Shown here piece by piece: positions 43,217 through 55,144 of a stretch of 64,000 bases of DNA. The first letter of the stretch is position 1. Every line of letters begins with the position of its first letter. The stretch is from Notolepis coatsorum (lineage: Eukaryota > Chordata > Actinopteri > Aulopiformes > Paralepididae): the NCBI GenBank assembly GCA_963971535.1, contig OZ020587.1, positions 162,512,491-162,576,490 of the forward strand, in the 5' to 3' direction. The position numbers were made by a program, and so were the translations under genes. Below the pieces are notes generated by a model. It ran no database searches and was not told where the DNA came from. It saw nothing but the letters and a program-made list of their open reading frames with translations.

Positions 43217-44626
43217 TAGGGCTGGGCGATACGGCCTAAAAATAATCCGATTTTAATCGATTAAAAAAAAATGAATGTCCCTATTGGGATTGAAGTGCAA
43301 ACCTAACTTTCACCAATCTTCACTTAAAAATATTTTTATAATAATATATATATATATATATAATATAAAAGGTTACTCTTGATCAAACAAAGATGAATGT
43401 CCCGTAGAGCTGCCGCGGTATTGATGTTTTCCTTACCGCACACATTTGCAAAATATTTCCTACCGCCGCGGTTATTACCGCACGCACAAAAAAAAAAAAA
43501 AAAGTTTGAATGCATTTTTTTTTTTAGTAGTAGTCTACTCTTTATAGCATATAGCCTGCCTCTAGTCTAAATGTCTATCTTTAGAGGATGACTTTGCAGC
43601 ATGAATATTGTTTGGGATTCGGCAAGCACGCATTAGTTATTGAAAGTGAAACACGGATTCGAAGTTTCCCCTCTGGTCGTGCGCAGTTCACTCGGTGTCG
43701 CGGGCAGGGGTGGTTACCCCCCCGACCCTTTCTTATTATTATTACTATAAAGTTACTACTTTATAATAAAGGCATTCGTTTTGTGGCATTAACATTATAT
43801 AGTTATACGTTCAATAACATCAGCGTATTTACCGGACCATTAGCAAGGCAAGCAATACTCTATTCATATCTCAGTTCCTTTCTTTGCTCAGAGCGTGCCG
43901 AGTTGTCCCATTCTGCGGTCTGTTAATAAAGTTTTCAATCAGACAAGTGTATAGAACGAAGGGCTTTTATTATAACATTCGTTGCAGACAGTAAAATCAT
44001 TATGTCTCGTTTAGTACTCCTGAAGAGCGATGGTAGTCCACTCCGGCGGAGAGTTAAAGCTAACGTTATTAGCCGTGTTGTGATGAGCTGACATTCAGGA
44101 CGTAAAAAACGTGTGACGCGTCTCTCTTCTGACCAATCAGTGGTCTGCAATGTTTCACGTGACTTTTCTGGTACCCAATAGGGTCGCTTGGAACCTCGAT
44201 AGAGAAGTAGGGTATATCTGCAGAGCCGCAAGCCCAACGAGAGGAGGGTAATTTATTATTATTATTATAAAAAACAGCGGTGACGCGGTATTCAGCCTAC
44301 TCTGCGGTGGCCGTGATGTAACAGCGATACCGCGGTAATGCGGTAATCGCGGCAGCTCTAATGTCCCTATTGGGATTAATAGTGCAATAACCTGCCTTTT
44401 CACCAAACTTTACTTAAAACAAATAAAAGGTGCCTCTTGATCATCAAACAAGAATGAATTTCCCTATTGGGATTAATAAAGTGCAAATCTAACTTTCACC
44501 AAACATCACTGTTTGTAAAATAAAAAGGAGACTCTTGGGGGGGGCCGGGGGGGGGTTACTTTTTTTTTTGAAAATAGTCCCAAATCATTCATTCGAATTA
44601 GAATATCGATTAATCGCCCAGCCCTA
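43217..44626. mobile_element. hAT-like element TAGGGCTGGGCGATA, copy 3, with nested insertion
   Basis: 1410 bp with ends TAGGGCTGGGCGATACGG and GATTAATCGCCCAGCCCTA. Flanks ATTTATTA and ATTTATCA differ at one base. Internal tandem-like phrases (AATGTCCCTATTGGGATT) occur three times. It is split by the element at 43405-44360. Confidence 0.88.
43405..44360. mobile_element. hAT-like element TAGAGCTGCCGCGGTA, copy 1
   Basis: 956 bp with ends TAGAGCTGCCGCGGTA and CGCGGCAGCTCTA. Flanks ATGTCCCG and ATGTCCCT differ at one base. Copy 2 (55145-56640) is about 95% alike by eye and carries a SINE where this copy has the empty site. Confidence 0.9.
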
Positions 44627-44929
44627 ATTTATCATATAGCAACCATAGTTTCTTCTATTGCCATGTACAAAACAATGGTTGCCATGTTACAGGCCGCCAT
44701 GTTGGAAGACATAACTACATTAATAGTCTGTGCACGGCATCAAGTGTGTTATGTTGAGATATTGTAGGGATGGGCGTGAGTAATCGATTACTCCAGTGGT
44801 TATTGAGGGTGCTCGTTTAAAAAGAAATTACTATTTGGTTACCACCAATTATTTTCTGGCCACTGAAACAGAAATCTCGCTCTGAAATCCCGCATGGCGC
44901 GAGTTGTTGCAGGAAGACAACAACTGGAA
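44627..44929. other. Unclassified stretch with recurring block
   Basis: 44640-44710 (TCTATTGCCATGTACAAAAC, CCGCCATGTTGGAAGA) is part of the recurring block in reverse context. 44766 (GTAGGGATGGGCGTGAGTAA) looks like one isolated transposon end. Confidence 0.4.
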
Positions 44930-45221
44930 GCTGTGGAGCACGAGAGCTGACGTCTTATATCCAGCCTCTCTGCTAGCGTTACCGCTGTGGAGCATGAGAG
45001 CTAACGTCTTATATCCAGCCTCTCTGCTAGCGTTAACGCTGTGGAGCATGAGAGCTGACGTCTTATATCCAGCCTCTCTGCTAGCTGGAAGCTGTGGAGC
45101 ACGAGAGCTAACGTCTTATATCCAGCCTCTCTGCTAGCGTTACCGCTGTGGAGCATGAGAGCTAACGTCTTATATCCAGCCTCTCTGCTAGCGTTACCGC
45201 TGTGGAGCACGAGAGCTAACG
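44930..45221. repeat. 54-bp minisatellite, left block
   Basis: About five units of GCTGTGGAGCATGAGAGCTG plus ACGTCTTATATCCAGCCTCT. One unit carries a shortened spacer. It continues at 45791. Confidence 0.9.
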
Positions 45222-45790
45222 TAGAGCAGGGCGATAGAACACCAGCCCTGATTCCAAACTCTAACCTTAACCAACTTCGAAAGAGCGCCTAAGCTTAACC
45301 AGTGTGGAAACTGTTTCTGTAAGCTTAACCAGTGATAAACTAGGCGTTAGGTAGTTTTCTGCTGTTCGAGGCGGAAATGGGCGCGTCACGCGATTGGGCG
45401 CACATGTCACATGACCAGAAACGTCAGTGGCCAATCAGATGGCAGAACGCGAAACTGGAAATCTGTTAGTAAAAGAATAGACTGTTTCAAACTGTATTTT
45501 AAATTAGAAAGCAAACAAAATAAATGGACAAGAGAAAAATAAATCTCAATTTGGTCAGTATTGTCATTTGGACAAGCAAAGCCATTACTTTAAGTTGCAG
45601 GCAAGAAAGACAAGTCTGTCTACCGTCTCTGGTTTTAAAACTGCCCTGTTGCAGGTCACAAAAAAAATAATATATATATATATATTAAAAAAAAACGATT
45701 TTTTGATTTTTTTTATTTATTTCGATATTCGCTATTGATTATTAAAATATATCGCGATATTTATCGTTATCGTTATATCGCCCAGCCCTA
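45222..45790. mobile_element. hAT-like MITE inserted in the 54-bp minisatellite
   Basis: 569 bp with ends TAGAGCAGGGCGATA and TATCGCCCAGCCCTA, flanked by perfect AGCTAACG (45214-45221 and 45791-45798), which is part of the minisatellite unit. Confidence 0.92.
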
Positions 45791-45950
45791 AGCTAACGTC
45801 TTATATCCAGCCTCTCTGCTAGCGTTACCACTGTGGAGCACGAGAGCTGACGTCCTCCTGTATTCCAGCATCTCTGCTAGCGTTACCGCTGGAGCACGAG
45901 AGCCAACATCCTCCTGTATTCCAGCATCTCTGCTAGCATTACCGCGAAAG
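45791..45950. repeat. 54-bp minisatellite, right block
   Basis: Three more units, more diverged (TCCTCCTGTATTCCAGCATC), resuming exactly after the duplicated AGCTAACG. Confidence 0.88.
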
Positions 45951-46990
45951 GTTTGTTCCATAGCTAGTTTAGCGTTATCTAAAAGACAAAAAAAGCAGTT
46001 CATGTTTGTGCATTTCCAAATTGTGCCCAACATGTCGCCCACTTTACGTAGCATTCATAGACTATCGATACGGACACGCCGTTCCATGAGCAGAGAGACC
46101 TGCTGCGGACAGAGTGGAGGTAATGTAATTATTACAAATGGTAACCGACTGTTTTGACTGGCAATACGCTTTAAGCATCAGGTATATGGCTGTACATCGT
46201 TATGTCCAGGGAGCGAGACATAATACAATGGGTAGTGTGCAAGTGAGTGTGCGAGTGAGCAAGAGACTCCACACAATCTCATTATTGCTGCTGCAATAGA
46301 TGCATAAATGCATTCTAAAAATAGATTTCCCTAAACAATTGCTCCGAGCGCTACTGGAGTAATTCATGAGTACTGGATCTGGGGAGACATTGCTGGCGCT
46401 CATCCCCAGCAGGCATCAGGCAGGTGGTGAGCAAGGTGACCGTCATGCCTCCCATCTCACATTTAGCTGACGTTTTATGCAAAACGACTTACAAGTTTTG
46501 TACGACAAGTCAGCAGGAAGGGTGCAACTCTATCAGCTGAGTAGCCATGTTCATCAAAGTGTTGAGTGCTACAGTGTAGGTTAGTATATTAAGACAAGTG
46601 CATGACAGTAGGGTTAGTTGGTTTTTTTTTTTTAAATTTCATTTCAGATAATGATCGAAGTGCGTCTTTAGTCAACGGCGAAAGATCGGCTGTCCCAACT
46701 GTGGTGGGAAGTTCGTTCCACCATTGTGGGGCAAGGACCGAGAATAGGCGGCTTCTTACCGAGCACGTTTCCTATGCCAATGTCCAGGAAACACCGAGGC
46801 CGAGGAGCCTTGATCCCCATGTTGATCGACGCAGGCTGGACCTGGAGGATAGGGGAGCAACCGGTCAGTTCAAGATGAGGTGAGTGACCTATCGGATGAG
46901 GTGAGTGACCTATCAGACGAGTTCAAGATGAGGTGAGTGAGTGACCTATCAGACGGGTTCATCGATGACTAACATTTCATGACTGACTTC
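45951..46990. other. Repeat-bearing stretch, no gene
   Basis: 46455-46880 is a dispersed repeat (CGACAAGTCAGCAGGAAGGG, GGGAAGTTCGTTCCACCATT), a reverse-oriented relative of 30190-30480. 46870-46960 has GATGAGGTGAGTGACCTATC in tandem. The 93-codon frame at 46602-46883 is not recognisable as a gene. Confidence 0.45.
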
Positions 46991-46994
46991 ACTT

Positions 46995-47345
46995 CTCAAA
47001 TGCACAGCCCTGTTAAATATTCAAGAGATTTATTTGTCACATACACAAGACATGCAGTGAAATGTAGGTGGCCATGCCCGCCTGGATTGTGCAAAAATAC
47101 AACCAAAACATGATAAGTCATACGAATAAAATACAGTACTAAACATAAGAAGTAAAAAAGCAATACTATACAAATATACAGTGGATTTAGAATACAAAAT
47201 ATCTGCAAATATGTATACAGTAGTTTTTTTAAAGTGACCTTTTTTGTAGTGTATTATGTATGTAGGGGTATGTGAGAAGGTGTTAGTGAGGATGTGTGTT
47301 CATACGAGTGTGAGTGTTCTGATGGCCTGAGGGAAGAAGCTGAGG
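46995..47345 (-). repeat. L2-like LINE 3' tail
   Basis: Begins TTCAAGAGATTTATTTGTCA and ends with TCTGATGGCCTGAGGGAAGA, parallel to the 3' UTR of the LINE at 31385-31830. Confidence 0.6.
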
Positions 47346-47869
47346 CCATGGTTACACTGGTGTAAAACAGCAACGTTCTATTTTCAAATGATTACGTTTG
47401 CATGTCCAAGTTAAAAAGAAACAGTTTTGGCAGGAAAACACGTTTTCCTAGTGGCAACGCTCAAAATGTGTTTTCGTTTTGGAAACTCGCAGACAATGGT
47501 GCCATGTAATTTGCGCAAGCCAGATACGGAGCCGTTCTGCCCAATGCCCATGCGCAGTAGAGACCTGCACGGTTATTTCCAGTGTTTACAGCAGAGCTGT
47601 CCCAAGTAGCTGCGGCTACCAACGTGTTGTCAAGTTATTGTTATAAGGAGCCGAGTCCAAGCTACAACAGTCTGCATTCCCTTAACAATTGTTTGTATTG
47701 AGCCGTATTGTAGCCATTCTGCAATCTGTTAAATAAAGTTTACATCCATTTATTCTGCTAGCATTAATGTTACGACGCTGCTAGCTACAATGCTATACTG
47801 TTATAATGGCATATCCCAAGCACGTTGGCTAACAAATTCAGCAATATTTTTGTGAAACTAAACTCCGCT
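47346..47869. other. Unclassified stretch, no gene
   Basis: 47700-47750 (CATTCTGCAATCTGTTAAAT, AAAGTTTACATCC) resembles the inner region of the TAGGGCTGGGCGATA family. The 60-codon frame at 47427-47609 is not recognisable. Confidence 0.4.
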
Positions 47870-47904
47870 CTTGGTGGTCAATTGTGTTCTTCTGGCGTGC
47901 GTCT

Positions 47905-50866
47905 TTAGACCTGCAGCTCCGTTGAGGCAAGCCAGGCCAACGTTTCATCGTCCAGTTCCATCAGACCGCGTTCTCCATACGGTGGCCGGTGTTTGGAGCA
48001 ACTGGTGATTATATGTTCCACAGTCTGTGCAGGGGCTCCACACTCGCATGAGGCACTGTCCTTGAGGCCCCACCTCTTCATTGAGGCGCTGTAGCGTCCG
48101 ACGCCGGTCCTTAGGCAGTTGAGGGTTGTCCACTGCTTCCGGGGCAAGTCCTGACCAGGGACGTCCAGATGGTCATTGATGAAGAGGTGCAGCCTGGATG
48201 GCAGCGTTTCCGTTAGCCGGTAATTACCGGTATTTGACTGGCAAAATCTGTTGAAGTCCGACATATTTAATCTCTCCGGTCTTAATGTCCGGTGAAAATA
48301 ATTCCCTGAGTCTAAGCACAATTTGATTATTTGAATTGTATTAAAATAGGCTAAAATTAAATAGCCTATGCGATGAACGAAACGATCATTACATTTGTTT
48401 CCTCGTTGCTTCTAATAATGACAACGACGTTGTCAGCGAGAGCTTAGTGCTGGGTGTGCGAACTTTTGTGAAGCTGCAGAGCCGGAGCAGCAGCAGCACA
48501 ATGCAGTATTCCAGCAGTACTCCAATTCAGCCATTTTCAATTCAATGTTGGGTGGGGGACGCTGCTGTGCGGTCCCCAGAAAAGAGCCAATAACAGCTGA
48601 ATCAGCTGCTCTGCAGCGCCATACTCTTTGCAAATAAGTCGTTGCGAGGTGGAGAGAGTCGTCACGCAAACCCACGATAATGTTGCCGTCTCTCTGCCAA
48701 ATTTCTCAGTTCTTCGCTTGATATAATTAATACAAATGTCCAATATAACGGAATTCGTTAGCTCATAAAAATGTGATTATAACAGACTGTTGTTTATTAA
48801 TGTCGGGCGACTGCCCACAGACACCCATTTGATTTAAAGTCGGCAGCAGCACGAGTCTCGGGACTTATTTTATTTGGAATATAATGACTTTATACGCAAA
48901 AGTAGCCTAGTTTTAAGTAAAAATATTATAAATCTACATGCCTTGATGATGCCATTCTTTTGTTTTGTCATCATTCTTTTGCCTATCAATTGTTTTTAAG
49001 CTCAATAAACTGACCGGAATTTCTCTCATTTGACCGGTAGATTGAAATCTACCGGACACTGAGGCCGGCAACAATTTTTTCTAACGGAAACCCTGCTGGA
49101 TGGTTCTGCTGACCTCCACTGGTCCCTCCATCTCGTCCTGACCCAGGAGGCCTTGGAAGTGTCAGATGGTGTTGTGTAGAGTAGCCTGTAAGCTTGCATG
49201 GAAAAGGGGCGCCGTGACTTTAGGCGCACACGTCGTGGTGTCTCTGTGGTGGTATTGTGAAGGAGGTGGGATGCACTGATCTGTGCCTTGCGGGAAAGCG
49301 CCAGTGTGGCTGCTTCTCGTCTGATGGTAGCCGGGGCAATACCAGCGAGTACGGGCAGTTGGTTTACCGGTGTGGCTTGTAGGCAACCAGAGACTGTCCG
49401 CAGGACGCTGTTGAGAACAACATACAGGTTCTTCACGTGGGTGCTACGGCACCAGACCGGGCGCAGTACTCGGCGGCAGAGAACACCAGGGCCAGTGAGG
49501 AGATGCGCAGTGTCTTTGTTGAGGCTCCCCATGTGGTGCCGGCTAGTCGTCGTATCAGCGCGGCACGGGCAGTTGTTTTTCCCCTGGCACCTTCCAGGTG
49601 TTGTTTGAATGACAGTGTTCTGTCAAGCGTCACACCAAGGTATGTGGGGGTATGTTGGTACTGTAGCCGGACGTTATATCTCACGGGTCGCTTCCCTGTT
49701 GTTGAGGTGGAACATTGTAGACATTGTCTTTCCCATGCTGAGCTTGAGACGCCAGTTCCTCAGGTATGAAGACAGGATGTTCATATCTTCAGTGAGGCCC
49801 TCTTCGGCTGCTTCCCAAGTTGGCTTGCTGAGTAGGATGGCCAGGTCGTCTGCATAGCCATACTGCTTTGATTGAGTTGCAGGCAGGTCGTATATGTAGA
49901 TGTTAAACAGCATCGGTGCCAGCACTGAGCCCTGTGGGACGCCATTCCTAAGTTTCCTCACTCTGCTGCATTGGCCGTTGCTGGTGTGTAGCCGGAAACT
50001 GCGGTTGCTCAGCATCTCCATGATGAAGCTCACCATGTGCTTGTCTGGGATGGTTTCCAGAAGCTTCATGTGGAGACCACGCAGCCATACAGTGTCATAT
50101 GCAGCTGTGAGATCCAGGAATACAGCGCCGGCCTTCTCACCTGCCTGGAAGCTGTCCTCTATGTCTTGGCACAAGAGGGTCACCTGGTCTGCCATAGACC
50201 TACCACTTCGAAAGCCAGCTTGTTCTTTGGGCAGCTGGGGGACGATCACTGGGTTGAGACGTGAGTGGAGGAGGCGTTCCAGGAGCTTGAAAGGCACACA
50301 TAGTGAGATGGGCCGGTATCCCTTTGGGTCGTCGCTAGGCTTATTCGGCTTTGGCAGGGCGATCACCTTGGCTCGGCGCCAGATCTTTGGCAGCCTCACG
50401 CAGCGGAAACACATGGAGAGGAAGGAGCACAGCCAGTCGGTTGCCTTCTTGCCTTGGTGTTTAATGTATTCCGGGTGGATGTTGTCAACGCCTGGTGCCT
50501 TACCGGTTTTCAGCCGTCTGATGGCCTGCTCGATTTCTTGTGCTGTGAAATCGTGGGATAGGTTGGAGTCGCATCCCATCGCCCTGTGCAGCTCATGGAC
50601 TCTTGCCGATGTTGTTCTGGCGAAATCCTTGTCTGCATTTGGGAAGCGGCCGTTGCTCAGCAGTAGCGATGCGATGGAGTTTGCCGTGATGGGACACTGT
50701 GCTGTGGTTGTCGACCTGCCTGTCAGCTTGTTCATGGTCTGCCACGCCTTTCGGCTGGAGTGTGTGAAGTCGATAGATTCCACTGTCTCTGTCCATCTTT
50801 GCCTTCGTTTCTCATTCAGCCTGCAGAATAGGTTGTTCGCCGTTACGTCCCGGTCTTCACTGGTTT
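47905..50866 (-). pseudogene. Reverse transcriptase remnant with C-terminal zinc motif
   Basis: The longest frame (49674-50783, 369 codons) holds KTGKAPGVDNIHPEYIKHQG, KPSDDPKGYRPISL, motif A VFLDLTAAYDTVW, motif B NGVPQGSVLAPMLFNIYI and motif C YGYADDLAILL. It then shifts frame to 49433-49684 (TPTYLGVTLDRTLSFKQHLE) and to 49026-49532 (VLNSVLRTVSGCLQATP, LPVLAGIAPATIRREAA). After the hAT insertion, 47905-48190 gives DLPRKQWTTLNCLRTGVGRY and a Cys/His cluster, CECGAPAQTVEHIITSCSKH. All catalytic RT motifs survive, but at least two frameshifts and an insertion make it non-functional. Clade placement is from general resemblance only. Confidence 0.85.
48202..49095. mobile_element. hAT-like element CAGCGTTTCCGTTAGCC, copy 1
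   Basis: 894 bp with ends CAGCGTTTCCGTTAG and TCTAACGGAAACCCTG, flanked by perfect CTGGATGG (48194-48201 and 49096-49103) inside the LINE. Copy 2 is at 59655. No transposase ORF. Confidence 0.95.
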
Positions 50867-50870
50867 GAGC

Positions 50871-51145
50871 TTCTGTGTGGGCACACAGAAGTCAATTGTG
50901 TTGATGTTAGTTTTGTTTCATCAACAAATGAGGCAGAACAGAACACAGTGAATGTATCTGTTTTTGTTTATTGCACTTTATTTCTTGCTGAAAAATAAAT
51001 GCTATGTAGCTAAATGGCTCATTCGAGGTATAAAGATGGTGGCTTTTCTGAGATTTTGAGCAGGATGTGGAGTGACTCGTTCAACCTTTCTGATTGGTTG
51101 AAAATGGCCTTCATGTTTGAACTACATCGCCACCTACTGCTTTGG
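50871..51145. other. Short unclassified stretch
   Basis: It includes GTGAATGTATCTGTTTTTGT and TGAACTACATCGCCACCTAC. No gene or repeat borders seen. Confidence 0.35.
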
Positions 51146-51839
51146 CAGGGCTGTACAGTGCGAGATATATATCGCACGTGCTAGAGCAACAGCGGTCTGT
51201 GCGATGAATGGATTTACTTCAGTAGCACTGGTGCGATAGGCATTCGGTTCATATCGATACTCTTATTTTGAAAATCCTGTCGCGGGTCTCATTTCCGCCT
51301 AAGCGCAGCTCCAGCTATAATATCTATGGCTCCGGCAGCTAACAGCGCTCAGTTCATATCGATACTCTTATTTTGAAAATCCATGGTGTCGTGACTCATA
51401 TCCGCTCCACAGCACACAACAGTACTCGTCTCAGTAGTAGCAGCAGTAGCGTCTGGAACGCGGACATTGCAACATAGCAAGGCTAGTGTGCTTATTTCGC
51501 GACCCAAAACAAATCCCTGCCGTTTTATTCCGCAACGGGTCAAATGCATATAACATGCGTTGCAATCCTCGCCATTTCTTTATGACCACGTCGTGTTTAA
51601 GACCGGAATTAACGTTGCGTTAGCATAAGCTAACAACAAGCTAAAACCCTGTTCAGAGCGACAGAGAACAGCAGAGTGGGGACTGGGAAGGAGGGGGGGG
51701 GGGCATTCTCCCTTCTGTGTGTGTGCGTTTGAAAAGATATGAAGTCGGATGAGTATATTATATTGATAGTAAATGTACTGAGGGTGGTAGGGCTGTCTTA
51801 GGGCCTTTTCTCACTCACCCTATTAGTTTCTATTTCGTT

Positions 51840-52880
51840 CCGTTCTGCCCGTTCCGAGATCTGATGCGAACTCCCCCCCCCCTCTCCCCCCTCTAGTTTG
51901 TGTACACACTTCAGTCTGGGTGCGCTCTGGGTTTTGTTTACAGTTTGCGTTTTGAGCTTGCCGTAGTCGATGATGTCACGCTCGAAATGTAAACACAGGA
52001 AGTGTTAACACGGAGACTGGAGAATGGATGTTGATATAAAGAAACAAATAACTAATAAATATGAAGTTATATTTGAACCTCTGTTGTTGTCAAGCCTTGT
52101 CAATATAACCCACCCCCCTTTTCTCACGAATGGAACTCTGTTGTAGAGTCCGCTTTTGATCGTTTTGCAGGGTTAACAATAACGCTAAGCTAACGGCTAC
52201 CGCTAGTTAGCTTTATAACCTTTTACTAGTAACATTGCTCGCATCGATTATATTGAATGTCATTGATCTACTGGTCGACCGAAAATGTAAACGGGAATGT
52301 CTTAACACGACTGCGGACTCTGGATGTTGATATAAAATGAACAAATTGCCAATAAATATGAAGTTATATTTGAACCTCTGTTGTCAAGCCTCGTCAATAT
52401 AACCCACCCCATTTTATCACGAATGGATGGTGTTGTAGAGTCCGCTTTTGAGCGTTTTGAGCGATCTACTGGTCGACCACGGCCGACTGGTTGGGAACCA
52501 CTGGTCTAATAGAAATAAATGCATTCGAACAATGTATAGACATAGCAATGGCAAACAAAATTTATGACGTTATGTCAGCACCAGGCGCCACGCCCGTGAA
52601 AAGGTACAAGCTCGCAAAGCCACCCGGGGCCGAACCCGAGACCACCTCTGCCAGCTGATCCCGTTCAGCGGGGGGTGAAACGAATCAGAGCCGTTTCGCA
52701 CCCCAAAAGGGGTGAGTGAGAACACTCCCCCCCCCGTGCTCCGGGACGGTGATTCGATACAAAAGGCTGAGTGTGAAAGCCCCCTTAAATACTTCAAAGC
52801 TTCGTTCGATGGGACGAGCTTCGAACATTAAAAAGAAAAGTTTATATATTTTTTTTACTTCGATTTTTGTGTGCGTGTTT
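51840..52880. other. Interior of the composite, no gene
   Basis: Two imperfect direct copies of ACAAATAACTAATAAATATG / ACAAATTGCCAATAAATATG followed by AAGTTATATTTGAACCTCTG (52043-52160 and 52335-52450). 52560-52790 has terminal-like inverted content (CACGCCCGTGAAAAGG, CCCAAAAGGGGTG). C-runs at 51689 and 51873. Confidence 0.4.
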
Positions 52881-53836
52881 TAGGGCTGGGCGATATGGCC
52901 TAAATATGATATCACGATATTTTCTGACCTTTCGGCGATACACGATACACATCACGATGTTTTTCTTTTTTACCCTAAACAATTCATTATGAGGCTTACC
53001 AAGACAGTATTTGATTTTGCAAGCTAACATTAAAGACAAAATAAAATACCCATGCATTTAGCATTTTTATATTATATATTAGATTTAGATTATTAGATTA
53101 TATATTGCATATATTTAGCAATGAGATATTATATGATTTAGATATGAAATATGATGAATTGAAAATGTGGGACCCTGATGTAAACAAGACTAAAGTCTTT
53201 CTCTGGTCTGCATCCCCTTAACAATTGTATGTATTGAGCTGTACTGTACCCATTCTGCAATATGTTAATAAAGTTTTAAATCAATCAATCAATAGCATTT
53301 TAGCATTTTTATGAAACTACTGTATATATGTATGTCTCTAAATGTTTTGATGAATTGAAAATAGAGGACCCTTATGTAAAAAAGTCGAAAGTCTTTTTCT
53401 GGTCTTCATCCTCCTGTACTGTATTGTACCCATTCTGCAACCCTTTAACAAAGTCTTCACTCATTCATTCTGATGGAAACATAATAATTTTGATTGACAG
53501 TCGAGTCTGCCAATTACGTCACAGCGCTTGCACCCGCCCTGCTGTTCTTAGCACCAATCGGCAAGCGCTACTAGTTTTTGACTTCCTGAATGTCCTGTGT
53601 GCTGAACAACGTCAACAAAGCTACTAACGTTAGCTCCCCGCGGCCGTCGAGTAGGAGACCAGTGCTCCACAGGATGACTAAATGAGGCATAATGATTTTA
53701 CTAGAGATGTTCCGATACCATTTTTCCCTTTCCGATCCGATTCCGATACCTAAGCTTTGGGTATCGGCCGATACCGATATTTATCCGATACCAGTGCATA
53801 CAAAAAAAATTTAAAAAAAAATTATATAAATTATAC

Positions 53837-53868
<32 letters not shown>

Positions 53869-55007
53869 ACTGTTATACTGTTTTTTAGTAATAACTAGAA
53901 CGTATGGTATTTATTCAACAACAGGTGATTGTATAGATTTGTATTAGTACTGCAGATATACCCTACTCCAATGATCCACACGGACATTAAACGGTGTTGC
54001 ACTCGCTACTCAGTGGCTCTGCAGATATACCCTATTCAGTCTGTAAGCTAGTGGCAGATAGAAGTTCGTTCATGTTGTGATTTTTGATGCAAAATAAATA
54101 TTCAACATTCTCTTTTGAAACTCCGCCTCAGACTCTTATCCTTTGGCACTTGCTGTACTTTGCTTGCAGGTCTGCAGCCATTATTGCTGGATTATGTGAA
54201 TAGCACCAACTTTAGACACGGTAACGTTATCAAGCTAAGCTAACTGACCTAGCTCGCCTTCCCGCATCGACATTAAGATAACGTTAGTAATAGTCAGCTA
54301 ACGCTAGTCCGTAGCTACTTAACTTAAATACAATTCACCGTGGGTGCATTATTGTTGATAGACGGTCACGGACAGTGTTAGGTCCTGGAGAAAGGACAGG
54401 CGATCATCTGATTTGATGTAACGTTAAAAGCGGATGTTGTTCCAACTAGCTATCTTTCCAGCTAATGCTATCATAACACCAGCCAAACACATCCCGATTC
54501 CCGTCCGAGCTCCCCGTCACACCGCACTGTCGGGGACAATGGAATTTAAGAAAGTGTATCTGCTGTTAAAATGACACAGCATCACACTTTAAAACATGTT
54601 CATTTTATAATCCTCACTCTCCGCAGGACTCGGCAGGAGATAAATTACATCATGGGATCGGAGGCTAGAATTTACGTGTACTCGCCGATACCGATACTAG
54701 CATTTTAGGCAGTATCGGCGGCATTTCCGATACTAGTATCGGTATCGGAACAACTCTAGATTTTACTACAACGAATGTTATAATAAAAGCCTTTCCATAC
54801 ATCTGTCTGATTGAAAACTTTATTAACAGACCGCGGAATGGGCATATCTCAGCACGGGCTAAGATATGAACGAGTAACGTGTGGACAGATTGACGCGACA
54901 CAATCCTCTTGGGCAAAACATCACGATATCCACGATACGTTGAAAAAGTGTATCGTTAATGAACTGTACCCGATATTTATATAATATCGTCATATCGCCC
55001 AGCCCTA
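52881..55007. mobile_element. hAT-like element TAGGGCTGGGCGATA, copy 4, with nested insertion
   Basis: 2127 bp with ends TAGGGCTGGGCGATATGG and GTCATATCGCCCAGCCCTA. Flanks GCGTGTTT and GCGTGTGT differ at one base. Removing the element at 53702-54758 leaves 1062 bp, a reverse-oriented match to 39571-40640 (1070 bp). Confidence 0.9.
53702..54758. mobile_element. hAT-like element TAGAGATGTTCCGATACC
   Basis: 1057 bp with ends TAGAGATGTTCCGATACC and GGTATCGGAACAACTCTA, flanked by perfect GATTTTAC (53694-53701 and 54759-54766). A T-run lies at 53829-53863. Confidence 0.94.
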
Positions 55008-55144
55008 GCGTGTGTGCGTATGGGGCCATTGGGTGGGGCCGGGGGACAAATACACTGGAGGAAAGTAAACCAGCTCAGCACTGCCCAAATTATATCATTA
55101 CTATTGCCTGTTTGAAGGATATCATCCTCAAACACATATACACC

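Larger units (their letters stand above)
47870..50870 (-). mobile_element. Jockey/I-group-like LINE, split by a hAT element
   Basis: A minus-strand ORF2 remnant runs from about 50870 to its stop at 47905. It is interrupted by the 894-bp hAT-like element at 48202-49095. Homology resumes exactly across the duplicated CTGGATGG. 5'-truncated, with no endonuclease in view. Confidence 0.85.

Noticed and set aside
46602-46883. 93-codon plus-strand gene
   Set aside because: Falls in a dispersed repeat that recurs at 30190-30480.
49900-50868. 322-codon plus-strand ORF
   Set aside because: Antisense to the LINE reverse transcriptase, whose minus-strand frame carries all RT motifs.
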